Source: a virus
Direction: 5' to 3' (one strand)
Length of the DNA: 36,666 nt
Virus record (IMG/VR): IMGVR_UViG_3300042090_000749
Coordinates: 1-36,666 of that record
The notes under the pieces were generated by a model. It saw only the letters and a list, made by a program, of their open reading frames with translations, was not told the DNA's origin and ran no database searches. The translations under genes and the position numbers were made by a program. Below are positions 28,626-36,666 of the stretch, in pieces. Position 1 is the stretch's first letter; every line of letters starts with the position of its first letter.

Positions 28626-31555
28626 TGGCTGATCAAATCCTTATTGGCAATTTATCAAAAGGGTTAACTACCAGTCGATTGCCATTTAATATAGACAATG
28701 ATGCATTTCCAACTTTGATTAATTTCTATGTTTGGAGAGGAAGAGCTAAACGCAAGCGTGGAACCCTTTTATTAGGTCAATTACAACTACAAGTGCAATC
28801 TGTTGCAACAGCAACACCTCCTGCGTCTTGGCAAGTTGGAACGATTATGACTTTAGACGGTTCCGGAAATGGGTCAGCTAATTTAATTTCTCTTTACAGC
28901 TTGGCTGGAACATCTTCGTTTACTCCAGGGTCTTTTACCTTAACAGATGGAGTAAATACATACACTGAGCCGGCAACTTCTAATGGAACTTTGGTTGGTT
29001 CACCTGAAGGGTCTGGAACGATTAATTATGCCACAGGGGCAGTTACAATTTCTGGAGGGAACCCTGGAGGTACTTTAGTTGGTACATTTAGTTATTTTCC
29101 TGGAAACCCAGCGATGGGATTGGAAGATTTGGTCAATTCAGCCTCATCTTTCACCTATCCACTTCTTTTAGCTTTTGATACTAAAAAGGCGTATCAAGTT
29201 AATCAAACCACAGCCGTTGTTAACTTCTATAATGTGAGTTTTTATAAGTCTTCTAATAACCCAGTGATTTGGAGTGGGCAGAATTACCAACAATTTTGGA
29301 CTACTAATTACCAAAGCGCTTTATGGGCTACAAATAATAAACCTGGATTGCACATTGTAACAGGGACGTATGTTTCAGGAAGTACCACAACAACGATTGT
29401 ATTTACATTCACATCTGCTCTGACATTTGGTCTAACTGTTGGGGATGTTTTGTGGTTTAACGAATGGAATTCAAGCTCTACAATCAATGGAATCACAGGA
29501 ACAGTGAGTTCGATCACAGGATCAAATTATTCAGTTCTTTTTACAAATGCTCAAACTGTTGTTGCAGGAAGCGGTATTGCTCAGATCTTGACTAATGGTG
29601 TTAATACTCAAGACGGAATTAAATGGTACGATGGGGACCCAACAGGTACTACAGGATTACCAACATCTACAGGAAAAGGCTGGGTAAATTTTTCACCTCC
29701 TTTAACTGAGAATAATGTATCAATTAATAACACACCTTTGGGTAAGTATTACCTTGTAGGTGCGTTAGCTATTTTGCCTTTCAAAGATAGGTTGTTATTC
29801 TTTTCCCCTTGGATTCAAACAAGTTCAGGATCTCCAATCCAATTACAAGATACTGTTCTTTGGAGTTGGAATGGAACTCCTTATTACACTGTATCTGACA
29901 CGAGTTCTACACCTTCTCTTGTTCCAAATAATGAAACAGCTGAGGTAACGGCTTACTATGTTGATAGAACAGGATTTGGTGGTTGGATTGCAGCAGGGAT
30001 CTCTCAAGCAATTGTTACGATTAATAACAATGAAGATGTGCTTCTTGTTGGATTTACTAATAGGCAAACTCGATTCGTTTACACGGGAAATGATTTAAGT
30101 CCTTTTCTTTTCTTTTCGATTAATTCAGAGATTGGTTCATCAGCAACTTATTCAGGGATTACACTCGATCAAGGTGGTCTGACCATTGGTACTTATGGTA
30201 TTGCTATTACAGATCAACAAAGTACGCAAAGAATCGATTTAAACATCCCCGATCAAGTCTTTCAAATCAAAGCTGCTAATAATGGTCCTTTACGAATTAA
30301 TTCAGTTAGAGATTATTATAGAGAATGGATCTATTTCACCTATCCTGTAAATAATAGCCAATGGGACTATCCAACCCAGTCATTTCTATATAATTATCGC
30401 GATGAAACTTGGTCAATACTATATGAAAACTTTACTTGTCGTGGAACTTATAGAAGGAAGCAGAGCTTTACTTGGGCAACATTGCCCTATAAAACATGGG
30501 CTCAATGGAGAGAGCCTTGGAATTCTGGAGCTAGTTCAGCTCAATTTCCTAGCATTGTAGCAGGAACACCTCAAGGATATGTCCTTATTGAGGGAGAAGG
30601 AACAGGGGAATCTGTTTCAGGCACTATTTCAGCTATTACAGCGAATCTTGGAAATACACAGATCACCTCTACTGATCATTGCGTATCCGCCTCTAATCCA
30701 TTAACTGGAATTGGAGATTATCTGTATCTTCAAGGAATTTTAGGTTTATTAGGTTCTACAATCACTGGAGCAACACAATCTAATCCAATCGTTTTGACTT
30801 CAACAAACTCCTTTTCTGTAGGAAATTACATTACAATCTCTGGCGTTGTGGGAATGACAGAACTTAATGGAAACACTTATAAAATTTTTGCTGTTTCAGG
30901 AACGACGATCACTTTAGAAATAGACTCCACAAACTTTAATGCATATGTTTCTGGTGGAACAGCTACATCAGCTATTAATGGGCTTATTGGACAAGTTAAA
31001 ACAATTATCGATGCAAACAACTTTGTAATTGATATTCCAGCTCCAACATTTACTACTTCATATCTTGGATTAGGGAAATTTACTAGACTTTCTCAACCAC
31101 TTCTACAAACAAAGCAATTTAATTTGTATTGGGATCAAGGTAGACAAATGAGACTAAGTAATCAGAAGTATCTCATGGATTACACAGCTAATGCTCAAGT
31201 CACAGTCAATATCTACTTAAGTCAAGATCCAGATGATGTGTATAATAGTGGCTCAATTGTCCCTACAACAAATCCTAATCCTACAAACAATAGTTTGATT
31301 TACTCACAAGTTCTCTATACTTGCCCAGAAAGCGATAATATTGGTTTAACTCCAGCTAATACGAATCTTCAGATGCCAACAGCTCAAGGGCAATATCAAA
31401 TATGGCATCGGATGAACACTAGTTTGATTGGCGACTCTGTTCAAATAGGGTTAACCTTATCAGATGCACAAATGAGAGTATTAGATTACGCCACAAATGA
31501 GGTGACTGTTCATGCGATTCAATTCACCTGTCAACCAGGGCCGTTATTATCATGA
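28625..31555 (+). CDS. Large tail protein, nozzle-like / tail hub
   Basis: This 976-residue protein starts ADQILIGNLSKGLTTSRLPF and FPTLINFYVWRGRAKRKRGT, a pattern typical of large podovirus tail proteins that read as beta-propeller-like nozzles. The body is beta-rich, with aromatic runs (YYREWIYFTYPVNNSQWDYP, YRDETWSILYENFTCRGTY) and an FCCH-like module at about residues 718-775 (FSVGNYITISGVVGMTELNG). It follows the adaptor and gp53-like genes and precedes a small tail protein (ATGA overlap). This order suits a short non-contractile tail nozzle. The assignment is from context and general pattern. Confidence 0.6.
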   Translation: MADQILIGNLSKGLTTSRLPFNIDNDAFPTLINFYVWRGRAKRKRGTLLLGQLQLQVQSVATATPPASWQVGTIMTLDGSGNGSANLISLYSLAGTSSFTPGSFTLTDGVNTYTEPATSNGTLVGSPEGSGTINYATGAVTISGGNPGGTLVGTFSYFPGNPAMGLEDLVNSASSFTYPLLLAFDTKKAYQVNQTTAVVNFYNVSFYKSSNNPVIWSGQNYQQFWTTNYQSALWATNNKPGLHIVTGTYVSGSTTTTIVFTFTSALTFGLTVGDVLWFNEWNSSSTINGITGTVSSITGSNYSVLFTNAQTVVAGSGIAQILTNGVNTQDGIKWYDGDPTGTTGLPTSTGKGWVNFSPPLTENNVSINNTPLGKYYLVGALAILPFKDRLLFFSPWIQTSSGSPIQLQDTVLWSWNGTPYYTVSDTSSTPSLVPNNETAEVTAYYVDRTGFGGWIAAGISQAIVTINNNEDVLLVGFTNRQTRFVYTGNDLSPFLFFSINSEIGSSATYSGITLDQGGLTIGTYGIAITDQQSTQRIDLNIPDQVFQIKAANNGPLRINSVRDYYREWIYFTYPVNNSQWDYPTQSFLYNYRDETWSILYENFTCRGTYRRKQSFTWATLPYKTWAQWREPWNSGASSAQFPSIVAGTPQGYVLIEGEGTGESVSGTISAITANLGNTQITSTDHCVSASNPLTGIGDYLYLQGILGLLGSTITGATQSNPIVLTSTNSFSVGNYITISGVVGMTELNGNTYKIFAVSGTTITLEIDSTNFNAYVSGGTATSAINGLIGQVKTIIDANNFVIDIPAPTFTTSYLGLGKFTRLSQPLLQTKQFNLYWDQGRQMRLSNQKYLMDYTANAQVTVNIYLSQDPDDVYNSGSIVPTTNPNPTNNSLIYSQVLYTCPESDNIGLTPANTNLQMPTAQGQYQIWHRMNTSLIGDSVQIGLTLSDAQMRVLDYATNEVTVHAIQFTCQPGPLLS

Positions 31556-32025
31556 CATTACAAGGAAGTCCTTATCTACGTAATCAAAGGGATTTCCCTG
31601 ATGATAATGCCAAGCTACTCGCTGTTCAAGTCGATAAAGCTTACATAGAGATTGCTAATGCGGTTAATTCTAGGATCATAGGAACCTTTGCTCCTAACTT
31701 TAGTATCGTTACTGGAGAATCATGGTATTTAAAAGGTGGGAGTCAGAAACAACAAACTTTAAGACAAGTATATCCCTTTTCTGTTGCTGGTTCGATTGCA
31801 CACGGAATTACAGTTTCAAGTATATCAGGTTTTACAGCAATTTACGGTACAGTTTCAGACACTTCTGGGAACTGGTACCCACTTCCATATGTAGATTCCA
31901 CATCTGCTGCTAATCAGATTAGTTTACAAATAACTGCTACTAACATTGTGATCACTCAGGGAGCAGGGGCGCCATTTACGATTGCTTCAGGGTTTGTGGT
32001 ACTAGAGTGGTTGAGCGCCTCATAG
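31552..32025 (+). CDS. Small tail protein
   Basis: This 157-residue protein is translated through an ATGA overlap with the large tail gene. It starts with a helical part (DDNAKLLAVQVDKAYIEIAN, AVNSRIIGTF) and continues in beta structure (GESWYLKGGSQKQQTLRQVY, GSIAHGITVSSISGF). The R-x-V-Y-x-F...I-x-HGI phrase occurs in many phage tail proteins. It is probably a tail-tip or fibre-attachment protein. It is the last gene before the - strand insertion. Confidence 0.6.
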   Translation: MTLQGSPYLRNQRDFPDDNAKLLAVQVDKAYIEIANAVNSRIIGTFAPNFSIVTGESWYLKGGSQKQQTLRQVYPFSVAGSIAHGITVSSISGFTAIYGTVSDTSGNWYPLPYVDSTSAANQISLQITATNIVITQGAGAPFTIASGFVVLEWLSAS

Positions 32026-32051
32026 GGGGCTTTAATTTAGGAAAAGTGAAA

Positions 32052-32069
32052 GAGCGGGTGCAACCGCTC
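32052..32069 (+). terminator. Hairpin after the tail operon
   Basis: GAGCGG/CCGCTC (32052-32057 with 32064-32069) follows the tail operon by about 30 nt. A second inverted repeat, TGATGA...TCATCA, lies near 32080-32100. There is no T-run, so termination is uncertain. The gap up to the stop of the opposing gene at 32113 contains nothing else. Confidence 0.35.
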
Positions 32070-32112
32070 AATCAACAAATGATGATATTGATACTCATCA
32101 GAACGAAATTTA

Positions 32113-32670
32113 TCACCCAACTATATCATTATTTAATTTTTTTGTCAGATGTTCAAATAACTTTGAGAATTTGGAACTGTCGTTCTTGCTCATATTTTTC
32201 ACAGCTTCTTCATACTCATCGGGTTTATAGAATTTATTTCTCAATTCAATCAGTAATTGTGTATTTGCTGCGTTAATTATATAGTCATCTCTTACCTTTT
32301 CCATCATCTTTAAATCCCTATCAAACCTTTCTTCTAAATTCTTTTTGGCTTGTTCTTCATTTTCTGTGAAATCAATCTCAATAAGTCCTTCATAACCAGA
32401 AATCGCAGCAATTTCTCTGATAGCTTCATCAAATTTCATTTTAAAAGCTTCCATGAGAAAAATAAATGCATTTCCTTCAGCTTTACACTTAAAACAAAAA
32501 TAAGAATTCATATCTTCCATAATCAAAATGGAATGAATTCCCCCACAAAAGGGGCATTTTGAAAAATAATGACCTTCAGCGGGGGTAAGTTCTATTCTCT
32601 TTTCTAAAATATCAATTATATTGTGATTATCTAATAATTCTCCTAAAGACTCTTTAGTAAATGCTACCAT
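32113..32670 (-). CDS. Primase CHC2-type zinc-finger protein without catalytic domain
   Basis: This 185-residue protein is like the N-terminal zinc-binding domain of DnaG primases: a helix (LGELLDNHNIIDILEKRIEL), then CPFCGG (Cys39, Cys42, with His46 nearby), YFCFKCKAEGNAFIFLM (Cys59, Cys62) and a helix KFDEAIREIAAISGY. This is the CxxC/H...CxxC pattern of zf-CHC2. The remaining 100 residues are helical and charged; there is no TOPRIM catalytic core, so it cannot be a full primase. It lies on the - strand with another gene, inside the + strand virion genes. It could guide a host or phage primase, or act as a decoy. Confidence 0.75.
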   Translation of the reverse strand: MVAFTKESLGELLDNHNIIDILEKRIELTPAEGHYFSKCPFCGGIHSILIMEDMNSYFCFKCKAEGNAFIFLMEAFKMKFDEAIREIAAISGYEGLIEIDFTENEEQAKKNLEERFDRDLKMMEKVRDDYIINAANTQLLIELRNKFYKPDEYEEAVKNMSKNDSSKFSKLFEHLTKKLNNDIVG

Positions 32671-32672
32671 AT

Positions 32673-33155
32673 CTAACTCCTGGTGTTGGCAATGTATTCA
32701 TGATGTAAATCTATAAATTCTTGCGGATTATATAATTCTGTTTTTAATAGTTTTGAAAAAATGCCATCAAAGTTATTTCTGTATCTTTTTAGGTTATACA
32801 TCGACGCAAATGGGCTAGTCCTATCTGTAAATAGATACAAACCTGAAGTATTAAGGGATTGACTTTTCTTTGTTAACTCTTTGCAATAATCAGGCAAAAC
32901 AAGATCATCACACTCTATATAAAACTGATCATACAGCTCATAATTAATCCAATTATCAATGCTTTTTGACCTACAACCAAAACCTATAGGCTTGTAATTT
33001 CTATTCAAAGGGATGAGTTTATCTTTATCTTTAGAGTAGTGGAATGTATAGGGTAGTGAATCATATAAAAGGCAAACTTGCTTTGTTGTTTTTACATATT
33101 TTAAGTGAAATTCAACAGATTGTAGAACACCCACTGAGGGATTTAAGAATTCCAT
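32673..33155 (-). CDS. Unknown protein, 160 residues
   Basis: No family is recognised. The protein is mixed alpha/beta with many aromatic residues (VEFHLKYVKTTKQVCLLYDS, LYDQFYIECDDLVLPDYCKE, YLFTDRTSPFASMYNLKRYR). It begins at an ATG with GGAAAA before it and is followed 2 nt later by the zinc-finger gene, so the two form a two-gene unit. Position on the opposite strand in the middle of virion genes suggests a moron pair. Confidence 0.55.
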   Translation of the reverse strand: MEFLNPSVGVLQSVEFHLKYVKTTKQVCLLYDSLPYTFHYSKDKDKLIPLNRNYKPIGFGCRSKSIDNWINYELYDQFYIECDDLVLPDYCKELTKKSQSLNTSGLYLFTDRTSPFASMYNLKRYRNNFDGIFSKLLKTELYNPQEFIDLHHEYIANTRS

Positions 33156-33258
33156 AAATTTTCCATTTCTTTACTTTTGAAAGTTATCAAGATTCAATTT
33201 TGATTTATATGAAATAAATTACTTGATAGTGTTACCCTTAAAATAAAACGGTATTGCT

Positions 33259-33837
33259 ATGAATTCACTCATGGGATCTAGAGGGCCAACAGGTGGGAAT
33301 GTAATTCCCAAGGGCTATAAAACTGGACAATTACAAAACTTTACACCAGAGCAAATGCAGTTATTCCAAAGCCTTTTCTCACAAGTGGGTGCTGGAAGTC
33401 AACTATCAAAGTTAGCAGGGGGCGATCAATCTCAATTCGATCAGTTAGAAGCTCCAGCCATGCAGCAGTTTCAGCAATTGCAAGGACAATTAGGCTCAAG
33501 ATTTAGCGGAATGGGCATGGGAGCTAGAAAATCTAGTGGTTTCCAAAATGCAGCAACTAGCGCCACTCAAGATTTTGCTTCCCAATTACAGAGTCAAAGG
33601 ATGGGGATACAACAGCAAGCTTTAAGAGATTTGATGGGCATGTCTAATGATTTACTTGGACAAAGACCTTATGAACAGTTTCTAGTGCAAAAACAACAAA
33701 AAAACCCTTTTTGGCACAGTTTAATTGCTGGTGGAGCTCCATTAGCTGGAGCAGGATTAGGATTTTTAGCTGGAGGTCCCGTAGGAGCTCAGTTAGGCGG
33801 TCAATTAGGCGGCGCGATTGGTCAGGCATTTTTATAG
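33259..33837 (+). CDS. Putative internal virion / ejection protein
   Basis: This 192-residue protein has a Gln/Gly-rich helical body (FTPEQMQLFQSLFSQVGAGS, APAMQQFQQLQGQLGSRFSG) and a C-terminal segment very rich in Gly and Ala (FWHSLIAGGAPLAGAGLGFL, GQLGGAIGQAF), which can insert into membranes. Small Gln-rich proteins with Gly-rich membrane-prone ends are common among podovirus ejection proteins, which leave the particle with the DNA. It is the first of three + strand genes that probably serve this purpose. Confidence 0.6.
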   Translation: MNSLMGSRGPTGGNVIPKGYKTGQLQNFTPEQMQLFQSLFSQVGAGSQLSKLAGGDQSQFDQLEAPAMQQFQQLQGQLGSRFSGMGMGARKSSGFQNAATSATQDFASQLQSQRMGIQQQALRDLMGMSNDLLGQRPYEQFLVQKQQKNPFWHSLIAGGAPLAGAGLGFLAGGPVGAQLGGQLGGAIGQAFL

Positions 33838-33848
33838 AGGAATGAAAA

Positions 33849-34466
33849 ATGGTTCAAATACTTCAAGAAAACAGACAACCCTCGACATCTGAACGTTTTG
33901 GTAAAGCTTTTGCTAATGTTGGACAGGTTGCAGGTGAAAAGGTTCCTGAAATGTTAATGAGAAGAAAAGAAAAAGAAGAACTAAATAATTTTGCTGATCA
34001 ACTAGAGAAAAATAATCCAAATAGTCCTTCTCATAAGACTATTGCAGATATTTACAGATCTAATCTTTCAATGGATGATAAATCACAAATGGTAAAGGCT
34101 CTTACTGGTGTAGACCCTTTTAAAATGGAACAACAAAAAAGGTTACAACTTGATAGTGTTCTAAAACGCTATAACAATCGGATTAAAGAAGAGCAAACAA
34201 AACTGAAAGATACAGCAAGAAGTTCTGATAGAGAATCCATCAATGAATTAATCAAAAATCTTCAATCTGAAAGAGACCAACTATTGGGTTTCGAGTCTAT
34301 TGGTGACGAAAATGATATATTAGAAGATGAAATGTCTAAACCTAAAAAGCCTGTACTTGATCCAAAAAATAAAGAACATGTAAAGAAATATAAGCAACTT
34401 TTTAAGAAGTTCAAAGGCGATCAAGAGAAAATAAATGCAGCTCTAGCAAAGGAATTTTCACTTTAA
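33849..34466 (+). CDS. Putative internal virion protein, helical
   Basis: The start follows AGAGGAAT. The 205-residue protein is almost wholly helical and charged (RRKEKEELNNFADQLEKNNP, LKRYNNRIKEEQTKLKDTAR, SINELIKNLQSERDQLLG) with coiled-coil character. Its stop overlaps the start of the next large gene (TAATG), pointing to a common assembly. It may be a core or pilot protein. No family is recognised. Confidence 0.55.
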   Translation: MVQILQENRQPSTSERFGKAFANVGQVAGEKVPEMLMRRKEKEELNNFADQLEKNNPNSPSHKTIADIYRSNLSMDDKSQMVKALTGVDPFKMEQQKRLQLDSVLKRYNNRIKEEQTKLKDTARSSDRESINELIKNLQSERDQLLGFESIGDENDILEDEMSKPKKPVLDPKNKEHVKKYKQLFKKFKGDQEKINAALAKEFSL

Positions 34467-36666
34467 TGGGATATGATTTCTATGATCGAATGCAGAAGGC
34501 TAGTATAGAAGAAAAAGATTCTAAATCTTTAGATTTTTACAACCGGATGTCGTCTCATGAAGAAATACCAAGCAACCAAAAGAAAGGATTACTACAACGT
34601 TTTGGAGAATTAAGCGCGCAAACTTATGGTAACGAACCTTCGCTTCATGAGATTCCGCCTGAAAATGCTATTAATGCTTTTAAACAAGTAGGAGCAGGAA
34701 CTATAGAAGGATTAACGCTTGGAGCGGTTGACTTAGCAAAACCTAAATCCGAACCAGAAGCCATCGAAAGAGAAATCTTCAGGTTATTTGGCCTAACAGG
34801 ACCAATTGCAGTATCTGATAAGCTATTAATATCACCATTAGTTAAATTAGCCTCTAAATCGCCGATCATACCCAAAACATTATCTGCTTTTACTCGATTA
34901 ACAGGAATTGGTTCTACTGGGGCAGGAATAAAGACTGCTGAAACTTATTTTAAAGAGGGTGAACTGCCTAGCCCAGAAGAAGTAGTTAAAGAAGGTTTAT
35001 GGTGGGTTGGAATCGACGCAGTTATGCAATCTGTCGGATTAGGCGCAGAATTTGCAAGTTCTATCAATCGGCTATCTAAATCGATGAAGATTTCAAAAAG
35101 TGAAGTTATTGGAAAGTTGTGGAATTCAACAAAGAATTTTATCAGTCAGAAGTTTGGAAGAAAGATCAACACCCCAGCAGACATTGAACCATTCGATATT
35201 GAAATCCTGAATGGACAGGCAAAAGAAGCGGCAGAATCCATTAGACCTACTGAAGTAAAGCCTACAGCCCCTGAAGTACCAACTCAAGAACCTAAAACAA
35301 ATACAGAGTCTCCAACTCAAGCTATTCATATAGAAGATGGAAAAGTCACAGCAGAAATAAAAGATGAAAGACCAGTTTTAAAACGTATTGCTGATTTAAA
35401 AAAACAACTTAGAGAAGCAAAAACTAGAGTAGAAAAAAAACAAATTGCTGAGCAAATAAAAGTAGCTTCTAAAGAACTAAAAACATTGAAAGAGAAAAAT
35501 TCTCTTGTAGAAGAACCACTAGATAAAGAGTTTGGAAAACCACAACTCACAACAAAAGACTTAAATAATCAAAAAGAATTCATCATTAGTAAAATAGATA
35601 ATGCTTTATCAAATCCTCCTGATACTAATGCAATTACTATAGATGTACCAGGTGATGGAATCTTCAAAGTCAATAACGAACCTACTATTTTAGAAGAATT
35701 TAAAAAGAGAGTTGAAAAAGATTGGCCTAAAAAAGGTGTAACCAAAAAGGTAACAAAAAAACAATCACCAGAATTATTATCAAAAAAATGGAATGAAAGA
35801 CCTAATGGGCATAAATTAAAAAACCTACAACCTTATTTTGGAAAAAAACAAGCGGTTGCACGTTCTAAAATTATAAAACTTTTCAGAAAAGCATTTAATG
35901 ATCCTATTAGATTAGGGAAATTAGGAAAACGTAAAGTATTAGGGATTCATAAGACTTGGTCAAGAGTTACAAGACTTTTAAAAGACAATGATATTGAAAC
36001 TGTGGCACACGAAATTGGCCATAATTTGCACAATCTCCTTTATGAGGGAAATCCAAAAACAAGTGAAGATCAGTATCATAATGTAGCAGAAAAATTAAAA
36101 CCTTTTATGGATGAACTAAAGCCCTTAGCTTTATATCAGCCTTTTGACAAAGAAGGATTTGCCGAATTTACTAGGCTTTACGTAACTAATCCTCATGTCG
36201 CAAAAGAAGTTGCTCCTAAGTTTTATTCCAAATTTGAAGCTGATCTTGAAGTGCAGTTTCCTGAACTAAAAAATGCATTACTTCAAGCCAGAGAATATTA
36301 TGATACCTATATCCAAGGGACTCCAGGATCTAGAATTGAAGCTCAAATAGACTATGGTGAGAAAGATTTTAAAATAAAAAATGTTATAGAATGGTTTAAA
36401 GGCGAAGGGAAATTTGACAAAGTTAAGACTGAATTCCTAGACGATATGTTTCCAGCTAAAAGACTTGTTGCTGAAGCATTTGATATCCCTCTTACAGATG
36501 TTGAAAATCTTAAAGATGAAAAAAACCTTTACCGAGCTTTAAGAGTATTAAAAGGAGCTATTGGGAAAGGTGACGTTTATTTAATGCATGAGACATTCAA
36601 TGCTTTAACATTAGATAAAATTAATGGAAGTCTGAAAGATATTTTAAATCAAGTGTCTGATGAAGA
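34466..36666 (+). CDS. Large virion protein with metallopeptidase-like HEIGH motif (3' partial)
   Basis: The frame opens at the ATG overlapping the previous stop and runs past the window end (733 codons visible). Residues about 65-165 have Gly/Ala-rich, membrane-like parts (FKQVGAGTIEGLTLGAVDLA, FRLFGLTGPIAVSDKLLISP), then a long charged coiled coil (LKRIADLKKQLREAKTRVEK, residues 303-350). HEIGH (His515-Glu516...His519) is the zinc-metallopeptidase HExxH signature, followed 44-48 residues later by EGFAEFTRLYVT (563-574), whose Glu567 could be the third ligand, as in gluzincin-type enzymes. Giant phage virion proteins of the large-polyvalent-protein class carry such peptidases. It may open a path through the host envelope or cleave host proteins during DNA entry. 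Confidence 0.65.
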   Translation, partial: MGYDFYDRMQKASIEEKDSKSLDFYNRMSSHEEIPSNQKKGLLQRFGELSAQTYGNEPSLHEIPPENAINAFKQVGAGTIEGLTLGAVDLAKPKSEPEAIEREIFRLFGLTGPIAVSDKLLISPLVKLASKSPIIPKTLSAFTRLTGIGSTGAGIKTAETYFKEGELPSPEEVVKEGLWWVGIDAVMQSVGLGAEFASSINRLSKSMKISKSEVIGKLWNSTKNFISQKFGRKINTPADIEPFDIEILNGQAKEAAESIRPTEVKPTAPEVPTQEPKTNTESPTQAIHIEDGKVTAEIKDERPVLKRIADLKKQLREAKTRVEKKQIAEQIKVASKELKTLKEKNSLVEEPLDKEFGKPQLTTKDLNNQKEFIISKIDNALSNPPDTNAITIDVPGDGIFKVNNEPTILEEFKKRVEKDWPKKGVTKKVTKKQSPELLSKKWNERPNGHKLKNLQPYFGKKQAVARSKIIKLFRKAFNDPIRLGKLGKRKVLGIHKTWSRVTRLLKDNDIETVAHEIGHNLHNLLYEGNPKTSEDQYHNVAEKLKPFMDELKPLALYQPFDKEGFAEFTRLYVTNPHVAKEVAPKFYSKFEADLEVQFPELKNALLQAREYYDTYIQGTPGSRIEAQIDYGEKDFKIKNVIEWFKGEGKFDKVKTEFLDDMFPAKRLVAEAFDIPLTDVENLKDEKNLYRALRVLKGAIGKGDVYLMHETFNALTLDKINGSLKDILNQVSDE

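Overview
The window is most of the genome of a tailed, double-stranded DNA bacteriophage (Caudoviricetes) of moderately AT-rich composition. The evidence is a complete packaging and head module (small and large terminase, portal, scaffold-like protein, N4-gp56-type major capsid protein), a short-tail module (adaptor, nozzle-like protein, no tape measure, tube or sheath), tail fibres, candidate internal virion proteins, and phage-type recombination and replication genes. The lack of long-tail genes and the mix of N4-gp56-like capsid, SU10-like adaptor and large nozzle-like protein point to a podovirus-like particle. The host cannot be read from the sequence. No integrase, tRNA gene, CRISPR array or insertion sequence was seen. 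The window starts inside one gene and ends inside another, so the molecule continues on both sides.

Layout. 1-6681 (+): three tail-fibre genes joined by TAATG overlaps; the first carries YadA-head-like repeats and a C-terminal S74 self-cleaving chaperone. 6693-10470 (-): an operon of many very small genes, including membrane peptides, a DUF1064 nuclease and a Cro/CI-type repressor, interrupted by a + strand PD-(D/E)XK exonuclease at 7962-8522. 10595-11082 (+): two small genes. 11206-13155 (-): replication control, a winged-helix initiator-like protein with three smaller, partly winged-helix proteins. 13156-14179: an RNA-rich control zone with two candidate + strand small RNAs, a leader that can hide the initiator ribosome binding site, and the ssDNA-binding-protein gene. 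14180-14773 (+): two unknown genes. 14944-15960 (-): ERF annealing protein, a ribbon-helix-helix regulator and a membrane protein. 16103-32025 (+): packaging, head and tail genes. 32113-33155 (-): a lone primase zinc-finger protein and an unknown. 33259 to the end (+): three candidate internal or ejected virion proteins, the last with a metallopeptidase HEIGH motif.

How the parts work together. The PD-(D/E)XK exonuclease, ERF annealing protein and gp32-like ssDNA-binding protein form a plausible recombination set. The winged-helix initiator would start replication under control of its leader hairpin and a divergent small RNA. The terminases load DNA into the capsid through the portal, and the adaptor, nozzle and fibres complete the short tail.

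The most interesting features are: (1) a 272-nt group I intron near the 5' end of the portal gene, whose removal restores one reading frame, next to a free-standing HNH endonuclease gene; (2) the regulatory knot at 13156-13357; (3) shared promoter and operator motifs in the divergent intergenic regions; and (4) a metallopeptidase motif in a large candidate virion protein.
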